Origin: Nioella halotolerans
Lineage (GTDB): Bacteria > Pseudomonadota > Alphaproteobacteria > Rhodobacterales > Rhodobacteraceae
Assembly (NCBI GenBank): GCA_003428585.1
Contig: QVQC01000050.1
Span: forward strand, 1-53,353
Length of the DNA: 53,353 bases
Direction: 5' to 3'
The notes beneath the pieces are model-generated. The model made no database searches. It was not told where the DNA came from and was given only the letters and a program-made list of their open reading frames with translations. Positions 45,243 through 53,076 of this stretch are shown piece after piece; positions within the stretch are counted from its first letter, which is position 1, and every line of letters starts with the position of its first letter. Both the position numbers and the translations under genes were made by a program.

Positions 45243-46160
45243 TCAGACGGTGCGGCAGCCCAGCCCGGCATAGGCCTGCCGGAACCCCGCAAGCGTCAGG
45301 TCATCGGGATCGGACAGGCGCATGTCGCACCCCTGCCCGGCAAGCGCGCGCCGGTAGAGCGGGGCCATCAGGTCACCGCCGACGACGATCACGGGCCGGT
45401 CGACCCAGAACAGACGCGCGGCGGCGAGGTCGGCGCCGATCAGGCTGCCGGCCAGATGGCCCGTTGTCGCGGCGGCATGACCCAGAACCGCCCGCGCCCG
45501 CAGGCCGGAGAGATTGCGGAGCAGCGTGCCGGGCCGTTGCAGCACCGCGTTGACGGTTTCGATAAAGGCGTCCCCGGCGTCGGCATCCTCGGCCAGATGG
45601 GTGGCAAGACTGGAGGATTGCGACAGTAGCGTCACCAGTTCGCCTGTCATATGGCTTTGAAATCCAATCACTTCTCTGGCACGGACACGCACCCAGCGAG
45701 TGTCCTGCCCCGGTATGCAGACCGCCCCGTCGAAGTCCGGGTGATCGGCCAGCAGGCCCCGCAGCATTGCGCCATCGGCGATCAGGTAGTCGGGTGGGCG
45801 GTCTTGTCGCAGCCCCGGCAGCAGGTAGAGGCTGATGCGCGGATCGCCGGACGCCCCCTTTACCGGGGCCCCGTGCGCGGGCTGAGCGGGGATCGGGAAA
45901 AGATCATCTTCGCCCGCGGCATGGGACAAGCCGGAGATCATGACCGGCGTGTCGTCGCGCAGCAGCCATGGTTCCAGAAGATGCGTCAGCACGCAGTCAA
46001 TCTCATCCAACGCAACCCGCGCGAGGCCATGGGGGGACCGAAGGCGCATCATGACCGCGCCGCTTTCGTGCATGGCCCAGGCCCGGAACTCCGCCGCGCC
46101 CCATTGGACACAAATCCATCGCGGCGAATCCTTGTGATCACTCTTGGAACTGATACTCAA
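45243..46160 (-). CDS. dgoK: 2-dehydro-3-deoxygalactonokinase (DgoK) family protein
   Basis: It would phosphorylate 2-keto-3-deoxygalactonate. About 305 residues. Family marks are VQWGAAEFRAW near the start, VMISGLSHAAGED (in place of the usual GMVGSRQGW), CIPGQDTRWVRVRAREVIGF, and QSHMTGELVTLLSQSSSLA. No ATG gives a full-length protein; TTG 46160 (MSISSKSDHKDSP) with AGGG eight bases before it is the best choice, GTG 46211 the next. The usual neighbour dgoA (aldolase) is absent. The altered glycine-rich loop makes its exact substrate uncertain. Confidence 0.75.
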   Translation of the reverse strand: MSISSKSDHKDSPRWICVQWGAAEFRAWAMHESGAVMMRLRSPHGLARVALDEIDCVLTHLLEPWLLRDDTPVMISGLSHAAGEDDLFPIPAQPAHGAPVKGASGDPRISLYLLPGLRQDRPPDYLIADGAMLRGLLADHPDFDGAVCIPGQDTRWVRVRAREVIGFQSHMTGELVTLLSQSSSLATHLAEDADAGDAFIETVNAVLQRPGTLLRNLSGLRARAVLGHAAATTGHLAGSLIGADLAAARLFWVDRPVIVVGGDLMAPLYRRALAGQGCDMRLSDPDDLTLAGFRQAYAGLGCRTV

Positions 46161-46470
46161 CCCGGACCCTATGAAAACTAAACAATTCAGTCGGTTAGAA
46201 AGCCATACCACGCAGTTTTGCGCAAATCGAAACAGGACGCAACGGGGTGGTTCGACACATGCAGGCCGATGCGTGGCTTATCGTCTGCGGCCTGCCTTCA
46301 GCCCCGCCCCCGGCCTTGAGGTCACGTTGTCAGGACACAGACAGCACCGGCTTGGCGCGGTCGTTTGCGCGGCCGGCACGCCCTGCCCCGCCCGGCGGAA
46401 TTCCCTGTCACCCCCCGTGCACCCGACGTACACCCCCCGTGCACCCCCCGTGCAGACGAAACCGCGTGGT
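46161..46470. promoter_or_regulatory. dgoK promoter region and dctM trailer
   Basis: 310 bp without a gene. The part next to dgoK (46161-46240) is AT-richer and contains CTAAACAATTCAG, an imperfect palindrome that could bind a GntR protein. The part next to dctM holds repeat copy C. Confidence 0.35.
46409..46452 (+). repeat. Four-unit 11-bp repeat element, copy C
   Basis: The cleanest copy: CACCCCCCGTG, CACCCGACGTA, CACCCCCCGTG, CACCCCCCGTG, then CAGACGAAACC. It lies 18 bp from the dctM stop but in the opposite orientation to dctM, and lacks the extra hairpin part found in copies A and B. Confidence 0.8.
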
Positions 46471-47871
46471 CTACATCTGGCCGGGCAGCCAAAGCACGAT
46501 CCACGGGAAGGCGACCAGCAACCCGATCGTGATGCCGTCGGCGATGAAGAAGGGTGTGACCCCCTTGAACACGTCCTGCACGCTGATGTCGTCGCGCACG
46601 CCGGCCACCACGAAACAATTGAGACCGATGGGCGGCGTGATCAGGCAGAACTCCGCCATCTTGACCACGAGGATCCCGAACCAGACCGCGCACATGGTGC
46701 CCGACATGCCGAAGGTGCTGGCCTCGGCGGTGACGTTCATGCCCCCGTTGAGCGCCATCACCGCCGGGAACACCACCGGCAAGGTCAGCAGGAGCATGCC
46801 GATCGCATCCATGAACATGCCCAGCACCGCGTAGGCCAGAAGGATGCAGATCAGGATCAGCATCGGCGACAGCGTCAGCGAGGTCAGCCAGTCGGAAAAG
46901 GCGCCGGGCAAATCGGCGAAACCGAGGAAGCGGACATAGATCAGCACGCCCCAGATGATCGTGAAGATCATCACCGAAAGCTTGGCGGTTTCCAGCAGCG
47001 CCTCTTTCAGTTGCGGCCAGCGCATGCCGCGATACAGCGCCATCAGGAAGACGATGAAGGCGCCGATGGCGCCGCCTTCCGTGGGCGTGCCCCAAGCATC
47101 GCCGCCAAAGGGATTGTAAACGAAGAAGATGATGATCACGACCACCGCCACGATGGGCAGGGCGGGGGGCAGCGAGGCGAGGCGTTCCTTCCACGTGAAG
47201 CCGGTGACCGGCGGGCCGAAATTGCGGATCGTCTTGGCCAGCCCGATGATCAGCAGCGCATAAACCACCGCCGAGAACATGCCGGGAATGAACCCCGCCA
47301 GAAGCAGGCGGCCCACGTCCTGTTCGACGATGATGGCGTAGATCACGAGGATCGCCGAGGGCGGGATCAGCGAGGCCAGCGTGCCCCCCGCCGCGACCAC
47401 CCCGGCGGCAAAGCGCTTGTCATAGCCCACGGCCAGCATTTCGGGGATCGCGATGCGCGCGAAAACGGCCGAGGTGGCAACAGACGCGCCCGACACGGCG
47501 GCAAAACCCGCCGTGGCGAAGACGGTGGATACCGCAAGCCCCCCCGGCACCCACGCGAACCAGCGTTTGGCCGCTTCGAACAGCGCCTTGGTCAGGCCGG
47601 CGTGATAGGCGAGGTAGCCGATCAGGATGAAGGTGGGGATCAGGCTGAGCGCCTGACTGGAAATCTTGGAATGGGGCACCTGCCCGGCGGTCTGCACCGC
47701 GACGCCGAGCGCCCATGTGAAATCTTCCGGGTCGTAGCCCCGGCGGCTCCAGAAGATCCAGATCAGGCCGACAAGGCCGGAAAGACCGGCGGCGAAGGCA
47801 ACCCGCATGCCGAGGATGACAAGCCCCAGAAGGCCGCCGGTGACCCAAAGGCCGATTTGAATGGAATCCAT
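46471..47871 (-). CDS. dctM: TRAP transporter large permease subunit
   Basis: 466 residues, about 12 helices. Typical DctM blocks are FAAVSGASVATSAVFARIAI, AAGGTLASLIPPSAILVIYA and KMAEFCLITPPIGLN. It forms the ion-coupled channel for the DctP-bound solute. It is the last gene of dctPQM, 10 bp after dctQ. Substrate is not certain; C4-dicarboxylates or other organic acids are usual. Confidence 0.93.
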   Translation of the reverse strand: MDSIQIGLWVTGGLLGLVILGMRVAFAAGLSGLVGLIWIFWSRRGYDPEDFTWALGVAVQTAGQVPHSKISSQALSLIPTFILIGYLAYHAGLTKALFEAAKRWFAWVPGGLAVSTVFATAGFAAVSGASVATSAVFARIAIPEMLAVGYDKRFAAGVVAAGGTLASLIPPSAILVIYAIIVEQDVGRLLLAGFIPGMFSAVVYALLIIGLAKTIRNFGPPVTGFTWKERLASLPPALPIVAVVVIIIFFVYNPFGGDAWGTPTEGGAIGAFIVFLMALYRGMRWPQLKEALLETAKLSVMIFTIIWGVLIYVRFLGFADLPGAFSDWLTSLTLSPMLILICILLAYAVLGMFMDAIGMLLLTLPVVFPAVMALNGGMNVTAEASTFGMSGTMCAVWFGILVVKMAEFCLITPPIGLNCFVVAGVRDDISVQDVFKGVTPFFIADGITIGLLVAFPWIVLWLPGQM

Positions 47872-47881
47872 CTTTCAGTCC

Positions 47882-48514
47882 TCATTCATCGCGGCCGGAG
47901 ACCTGTTCAGCCTCCATCGCGGCCTGTGTCGCGGGATCGGCGGGGAGCGGAATACCGGCGGGCCGATCCGCCCCGGATGCAAGCGCCCTCGCATAGATCC
48001 AGACCTGCAGCGCCAGCCGCAGGACGATGACCGAGAACGCCACCGGCACCACCAGCTTGGCCGGCCAGATCGGCAGGCCGATATCCATCGAACTGTCGCG
48101 GCTGAGCATCGGCGCGGACCAGTCGAAACTGCGCTGGAAATGCGCCCATGTGCCCCAGACCAACAGCACCATGAGGATCAGGATCGCCAGCGTGGTGACA
48201 AGCTCGGCGGCCCAGAGCGCGCGGCCGCGCAGCGCCCCGACCAGCAGATCCATGCGGATATGTCCGCCCTCGCGCTGTGTGAAGGCAACGCCCATGAAGG
48301 CGATCAGCGGCATGGCCTGCTCGATCCAGTCCACGTAGCCGGGGATCGGCTGGTTCATCGCGTTGCGCCCGCCGACCGAGACCACGGCGAGGATCATCAG
48401 CCCGAACACCGCCAGCCCGCTGACCAGCGCCATCAGCCGTTCAAGTTTCACAAGCTGGCGGTCGATCCGGCTTTCGCTGCTGTCATCGGACAGCACGAGG
48501 GATGCTCCGGCCAT
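47882..48514 (-). CDS. dctQ: TRAP transporter small permease subunit
   Basis: 210 residues with four helices, a little longer than most DctQ. The motif YVDWIEQAMPLIAFMGVAFT followed by QREGGHIRMDLL is typical. An AGGAGGA site lies before the ATG. A strong terminator-like hairpin precedes it, so it is probably made at a lower level than the binding protein. Confidence 0.9.
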   Translation of the reverse strand: MAGASLVLSDDSSESRIDRQLVKLERLMALVSGLAVFGLMILAVVSVGGRNAMNQPIPGYVDWIEQAMPLIAFMGVAFTQREGGHIRMDLLVGALRGRALWAAELVTTLAILILMVLLVWGTWAHFQRSFDWSAPMLSRDSSMDIGLPIWPAKLVVPVAFSVIVLRLALQVWIYARALASGADRPAGIPLPADPATQAAMEAEQVSGRDE

Positions 48515-48545
48515 CGGAGATCCTCCTTTCCTGATTGCCCGAAAC

Positions 48546-48579
48546 GGGAAAACCCCGCCCGGGGCAAGGCCGGGCGGGG
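48546..48579 (-). terminator. Hairpin with T-run between dctP and dctQ
   Basis: On the minus strand, CCCCGCCCGG (48579-48570), a 7-nt loop and CCGGGCGGGG (48562-48553), then TTTTCCC. This is a good intrinsic terminator. Placed between the binding protein and permease genes, it would let only part of transcription go on to dctQM. Confidence 0.75.
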
Positions 48580-48596
48580 CAAGGGATGGGCCGGGC

Positions 48597-49607
48597 TCAG
48601 GACCCGTCGGCGATCATGCTGGTAACGAAGTCGTAAAGCTCCTCCGCCGGCAGGCCACGGGCGCTGTTTTCCTCGATCCACGCGGCAGCGGCGGGTGCGG
48701 CGGCGGCATCACGGAAGGCGGCGAGTTCGTCGTCGCCGAAGCTGATCCGCTCGATCCCGCGTTCGTCCAGCGCCGGGCCCCACGCGGCCATGGTCTGGCT
48801 GTTGTAATAGTCGATGTAGTGGTCGAGCGCGTCATCGACGGCGCCCATCAGCATTTCGCGGTCCGCGTCGGAAAGCGAGTCGAGCGCGTCGGTGTTGACC
48901 ACGACTGGGCAGTTTACCGTACCGGGGTTGAGGTTGGTGGTCCACCAGTCACCGGACTCGATGGTGCCGAAGGACATATGCGCGTGCGGCGCGAAGCTGA
49001 CCGCCTGCACCACGCCGCTGTCCATCGCCTGGCGCACTTCGGTGGCGGTCATCGAGGTCGGCACCGCGCCGATCGTGGACATGGCCGCCCCGATACCGCC
49101 GGTGGCGCGCACCGCCATGCCGGCGAAATCCTCGAGGTTGTCCGGCGCGTCACCGCGGCCCACGAGGTTGTATTGCGGCAGCGGCGAGGGCATCAGGAGC
49201 GTCGCGTTCCAGCGTGCAAGGTCGGCCTGCACCGCCGGGTGTTGGTAGAGCGCCATGGAAATCTCGCGTTCCTGTTCCAGCGAGGACACGCCAAGAAACG
49301 GCAGTTCCAGCACGGTGATGGAGGGGTTCTTGTCGGGGTGGTAGCCGGCGCAGAACTGGGCCATCTCGAAGGCGCCGATGGAGATGCCGTCAAGGTTCTC
49401 GCGGTTGCCCGACAGGCCGCCATAGGAGATGTTGAGGGTGAAGTCGCCGCCAGAGCGTTCCTCGACCAGCTCGGCAAGGCGTTCGACATGCTCGGTGAAG
49501 GCGCGACGCGCGCCCCAGAGCGAGACGTTCCATTCGGTGGCATAGGCCTCGGCGGCGATGCCGACGGAAAGAGCGGCCACCGCGGTGGCCGTGAGTGTCT
49601 TTTTCAT
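48597..49607 (-). CDS. dctP: TRAP transporter solute-binding protein, DctP family
   Basis: 336 residues with a signal peptide (MKKTLTATAVAALSVGIAAE, cleavage near AYATEW). The DctP fold shows FTEHVERLAELVEERSGG, VRATGGIGAAM, GAVPTSMTATEVRQAMDSG and NTDALDSLSDADREML. The conserved Arg in AVRATGG normally binds the solute carboxylate. I chose ATG 49607, preceded by AAGGGAGGA. A two-component system (dctBD) lies just upstream. Confidence 0.93.
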   Translation of the reverse strand: MKKTLTATAVAALSVGIAAEAYATEWNVSLWGARRAFTEHVERLAELVEERSGGDFTLNISYGGLSGNRENLDGISIGAFEMAQFCAGYHPDKNPSITVLELPFLGVSSLEQEREISMALYQHPAVQADLARWNATLLMPSPLPQYNLVGRGDAPDNLEDFAGMAVRATGGIGAAMSTIGAVPTSMTATEVRQAMDSGVVQAVSFAPHAHMSFGTIESGDWWTTNLNPGTVNCPVVVNTDALDSLSDADREMLMGAVDDALDHYIDYYNSQTMAAWGPALDERGIERISFGDDELAAFRDAAAAPAAAAWIEENSARGLPAEELYDFVTSMIADGS

Positions 49608-49711
49608 GATGTCCTCCCTTTTATCACGCAAGATTGCGGATGACGGGAGTATGGCGCGGCGCGTCCGGGGCTCGCTATGAAGGAAATCGCAAGCGGGCGG
49701 CACCCGGGCCT

Positions 49712-49725
49712 TGCGGAAATCCGCA
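49712..49725. promoter_or_regulatory. Candidate activator site upstream of dctP
   Basis: The palindrome TGCGGA-AA-TCCGCA lies about 105 bp upstream of the dctP start, and a further TTGCGGA half-site lies near 49634. The position suits DctD binding. I found no convincing GG-N10-GC sigma54 promoter between here and dctP. Confidence 0.4.
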
Positions 49726-49781
49726 GGGGCTGTGGGGCACCGCCCGGGCGTCCGCCTTTTCCCCGCCTTGCGCGACGGGCC

Positions 49782-51128
49782 CTACAGCAGTGCGTCCTTG
49801 TCGAGGCCGAGCTTGACGATCTTCTCGTTCAGCGTGCGCCGCCCGATGCCGAGCGCCTCGGCGACCGCGTCCATGCGGCCCTGATGCGCGCGGATCGCCT
49901 TGCCGATCAACTCGCGCTCGAACACGGCCACGGCCTCGCGCAAGGTGTCGGGCACGTCCTCCGGCCCCTGGTCGGCGCGGATCGCCTCGGTCACCGAGCC
50001 GCGCCCGCGCCGCGCCGCCAGCACCCGGCGTTCGGCGGCGTTACGCAACTCGCGGACATTTCCGGGCCAGTCATGCGCAAGAAGGGCCGCCATGTCGTCA
50101 TGGGTCAGGTCGGGCGCCGTTACTTCGTAGATCCGCGCATATTGCGCAAGGAAATGGGTAAACAGCAGGCCGATATCGACGCGCCGGGCACGCAGCGGCG
50201 GCAGCGTCAGCACCACGGTGTTGAGCCGGTAGAGCAGATCCTGCCGCAACCGCCCCCCCGACACCGCGACCTCCGCCGCCTCGTTGGTGGCCGACACCAC
50301 GCGCACATCAAGCGCAACGGGCGTGCTCGCGCCGACCGGGGTCACCTGCTGTTCCTCGATCACGCGCAGAAGCTTGGCCTGCACCGGCAGGGGGCAGGCG
50401 GCAACCTCATCAAGAAACAGCGTGCCGCCGCGTGCCTCCACCAGCCGCCCGGTGGCCGCGCCCTTCACGCCGAACATCTCCGTCTCAAAGCTGGCCTCGG
50501 CGATCGCGGCGCAGTTGAGCGCGAGAAAGGGCGCATCGGCGCGCTGGCCAAGATCGTGCAGGGCACGGGCGACGACCTCCTTGCCGGTGCCGGTCTCGCC
50601 TTGCAAAAGCACCGGCGCAGGCGTGTCGGCGAGGTCTAGCACGTCGGCCCGCAGACGCGCGATCTCCTCCGTCGTGCCAAGCAGCACGCGGTCCAGCCCC
50701 GACAGCCGCGACAACCGCGCCTTCAGCCGTTCGGCGCCGCGTGCCATGCGATGCTGGCGGGCGGCGTTCTGCAGGATGCGCAGCAGGCGGCGGGGGTCGT
50801 AGGGTTTCTCGACGAAGCTGTAGGCGCCTTCCTGTATCGCCTGCACCGCCATCGGGATATCGCCATGCGCCGAGATCAGCACCAGCGGCGGCGCCGTGGC
50901 ACGGTCGAGCGCGGCCAGCAGGTCGAGCCCCGACATCCCCGGCATCCGCACGTCGGACAGGATCACGTCGGGCTGCAAGCCCGGCAACCTGTCCAAGACC
51001 TGCGTCGCACGCGCCAGCGCCTCGACCCGCCAGCCCGCCGCCTCCAGCAGATCGACGAGCGAGGCGCGCATTGATCTGTCATCATCCACGATCAGCACGG
51101 ACAGCGCGGTGGTGTCGGACGGGGTCAT
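49782..51128 (-). CDS. dctD: Response regulator of the DctD/NtrC type with altered GAFTGA loop
   Basis: 448 residues. A receiver domain (about 8-125; Asp59 in LSDVRMPG, VEKPYDP) is followed by an AAA+ domain (Walker A GETGTGKE 177-184, Walker B GGTLFLDE 234-241) and a Fis-type HTH (RMDAVAEALGIGRRTLNEKI). The sigma54 loop normally reading GAFTGA is GAATGR (223-228), and about six residues seem missing after it. Such changes usually stop sigma54 activation, so this one may work with another sigma factor (inference). Its start overlaps the dctB stop. Confidence 0.92.
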   Translation of the reverse strand: MTPSDTTALSVLIVDDDRSMRASLVDLLEAAGWRVEALARATQVLDRLPGLQPDVILSDVRMPGMSGLDLLAALDRATAPPLVLISAHGDIPMAVQAIQEGAYSFVEKPYDPRRLLRILQNAARQHRMARGAERLKARLSRLSGLDRVLLGTTEEIARLRADVLDLADTPAPVLLQGETGTGKEVVARALHDLGQRADAPFLALNCAAIAEASFETEMFGVKGAATGRLVEARGGTLFLDEVAACPLPVQAKLLRVIEEQQVTPVGASTPVALDVRVVSATNEAAEVAVSGGRLRQDLLYRLNTVVLTLPPLRARRVDIGLLFTHFLAQYARIYEVTAPDLTHDDMAALLAHDWPGNVRELRNAAERRVLAARRGRGSVTEAIRADQGPEDVPDTLREAVAVFERELIGKAIRAHQGRMDAVAEALGIGRRTLNEKIVKLGLDKDALL

Positions 51129-52849
51129 TCCGCGGCCTCCTCTGCCGGGGCGGCGAGCGGGATCTCGACGCGGAACACGGCGCCGCCGCCGTCGCGGTTG
51201 CGGGCGCTCATCGCCCCGTGGTGTTCCTTCACGATACCAGCCGAGATCGCAAGGCCAAGCCCCATGCCCTGCCCCGACTCGCGGCTGGTGACGAAGGGTT
51301 CCTGCAATTCCGGCAGGCTGGCATCGCCCAGCCCGTGGCCACGGTCGGCCACCTCGAACCACGCGCGGCCGTCATCGGCCCCGACCCGCACCGCCAACGT
51401 CGGATCGGCAGCGCACGCCATCGCGTCGATGGCGTTGCGCAAGAGGTTGACCATCACCTGTTCGATCCTGAGCGCGTTGCCCTGCACGATCACCGGATCC
51501 GGGCCAAGATCCTGCGTCAGCCGCACAGCTTGTGCCTCGATATTGGGGGCGACCAACTTCAGCGCCTCGCGCATCGCGTGGCACAGATCGACAGGTTTCA
51601 GCGCATCCTCGCCGGGATTGGCGAAGAACTTGAGCTGCCGTGTGATGCCCTCCATCCGCTCCACCAGCCCGGCAAGCCGCGGAATCGCGCGGTCGCTTGC
51701 GCCCATTTCGGCCGCCGCAAGATGGTTGCGCATGGCGGTGATGGGCTGGCCCAGTTCATGGGTGACGGAGGCGGCCAGTTCGCCAAGCGCGGCCAGCCGG
51801 CTGGCGCGGGCCAGTTCATCGCGCGTGCGTTCGAGGCGGCGCTCGGCGGCGCGGCGCTCCTCGATCTCGATGTTCAGGCGGTCATAGGCGCGGCGTAACT
51901 CGGCCTCCTCGACCTCCAGCCGGGTCAGCGCCGCCTGCACCTGCGCGTTGCGCCGCATCAGGAACACCAGCGCCACGCCGCCGGCGATCACGACCGCGAT
52001 GACGGTGGCCAGCCAGCTTCGCGTGTCCACCGGGTCGACGCTGGCGAAATAGTGCAATTGCCAGCCATGCGGCAGGTCATCGGCGGTAGCGTGAATCACT
52101 TCCATCCCGCCGATCACCGCCGCGTCGGCGCCAAGCGGCTGCCAGTCCAGCGGCGCGAGGTCCTGCCCGGGAAACTGGCGTGCCTCGGCAATCTCGGCGC
52201 GCTGATCGGCATTCAGCGGCGATAGCGCCCGGTAGCGCCAGCCGGGATCGGAGGCCAGCAGCACGACCCCGTCGGCATTGGTCAGGAGCACCTGTTCGCC
52301 GCCCTCGCGCCAACTGTTTTCCAACATCGAGAGGTCGATCTTGATGGCGATGACGCCAAGCGTTTCACCGAGATCCGACACCACGGCGTCGGCGATGAAA
52401 TAGCCCGGCAGGCCGGTGGTGGCGCCGATACCGTAAAAACGCCCCTGCCGGCCAGCGAGCGCCTGCCGGAAATAGGGGCGGAAGCCGTAGGTCTGGCCGA
52501 CGAAACTGCCCGGCTGCCCGGCATTGGAGGCGGCGATGGTCAGGCCCTGCGGGTCCATCAGGTAGATCGCGTCGAGGCCCGAGCGGTCGGCGAAGGCCGC
52601 AAGCCGCGCATTCAGCGGCTCGGTCGCCCCGCCGGCGGCGGTTTCGATCACGAACGGGTCGCGCGCCAGCACGAAGGTCAGGTGCGAGAACCGGTTGAGT
52701 TCCGCCACAACGGTGGACCGGTACAGGGACAGGCGCCCCTCGGCGCGGGTGATCTCCTCCGACCGGAAGTAGCTTTGCGACAGCAGGTAGGCCCCGGAGG
52801 CGAAGGCCAGGAACAGCGCGGAAAACAGCAATGTGCGGCTGATGGTCAT
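51125..52849 (-). CDS. dctB: Sensor histidine kinase of the DctB type
   Basis: 574 residues. A membrane helix (about 4-24), a periplasmic sensor of PDC/Cache type (about 30-285, with SGLDAIYLMDPQGLTIAASN and GYFIADAVV), a second helix (about 291-311), a coiled stretch, then the kinase: H-box SVTHELGQPITAMRNHL (His364), N-box NLLRNAIDA and G-boxes DRGHGLGD and GMGLGLAIS. It should sense the TRAP substrate and phosphorylate DctD. Start ATG 52849 has GGGGAGGGG before it; the upstream ORF extension is not needed. Confidence 0.93.
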   Translation of the reverse strand: MTISRTLLFSALFLAFASGAYLLSQSYFRSEEITRAEGRLSLYRSTVVAELNRFSHLTFVLARDPFVIETAAGGATEPLNARLAAFADRSGLDAIYLMDPQGLTIAASNAGQPGSFVGQTYGFRPYFRQALAGRQGRFYGIGATTGLPGYFIADAVVSDLGETLGVIAIKIDLSMLENSWREGGEQVLLTNADGVVLLASDPGWRYRALSPLNADQRAEIAEARQFPGQDLAPLDWQPLGADAAVIGGMEVIHATADDLPHGWQLHYFASVDPVDTRSWLATVIAVVIAGGVALVFLMRRNAQVQAALTRLEVEEAELRRAYDRLNIEIEERRAAERRLERTRDELARASRLAALGELAASVTHELGQPITAMRNHLAAAEMGASDRAIPRLAGLVERMEGITRQLKFFANPGEDALKPVDLCHAMREALKLVAPNIEAQAVRLTQDLGPDPVIVQGNALRIEQVMVNLLRNAIDAMACAADPTLAVRVGADDGRAWFEVADRGHGLGDASLPELQEPFVTSRESGQGMGLGLAISAGIVKEHHGAMSARNRDGGGAVFRVEIPLAAPAEEAAE

Positions 52850-52959
52850 GCCCCTCCCCGGCGCGCGCGTCGCAACTGGCAACAGGCTTAGCCGAAGCGC
52901 ATGCGAAATCAAAACCCCGACGTCGCGGGGTCAGCGGGACAGGCCGATTCTGGGGAGGA

Positions 52960-53036
52960 TGGTGGCGGTGCAGGGACTCGAACCCCGGACACAAGGATTA
53001 TGATTCCTCCGCTCTAACCAACTGAGCTACACCGCC
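52960..53036 (-). tRNA. tRNA-Met (anticodon CAT)
   Basis: 77 nt including an encoded CCA end. Acceptor stem GGCGGTG/CACCGCC, D-arm GCTC..GAGC, anticodon stem GAGGA/TCCTT with loop ATCATAA, and T-arm with TTCGAGT all fold properly. The form, with a fully paired acceptor end, fits elongator tRNA-Met rather than the initiator. A CAT anticodon modified to read isoleucine AUA is the alternative. Confidence 0.95.
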
Positions 53037-53047
53037 GAACGCGACGG

Positions 53048-53076
53048 TGCCTATGCCAGCCGCCGGGTGGCGTCAA
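53048..53076 (-). promoter_or_regulatory. Promoter of tRNA-Met
   Basis: On the minus strand, TTGACG (53076-53071), a 17-bp spacer and TAGGCA (53053-53048) stand 11 bp before the tRNA 5' end. Spacing suits a housekeeping sigma promoter. Confidence 0.6.

Noticed and set aside
46409..46452. Repeat copies as coding sequence (HPP/CTP-type peptides) or as a CRISPR array
   Set aside because: The 11-bp unit is not a multiple of three, the frames lie outside real genes, and there are no unique spacers between units.
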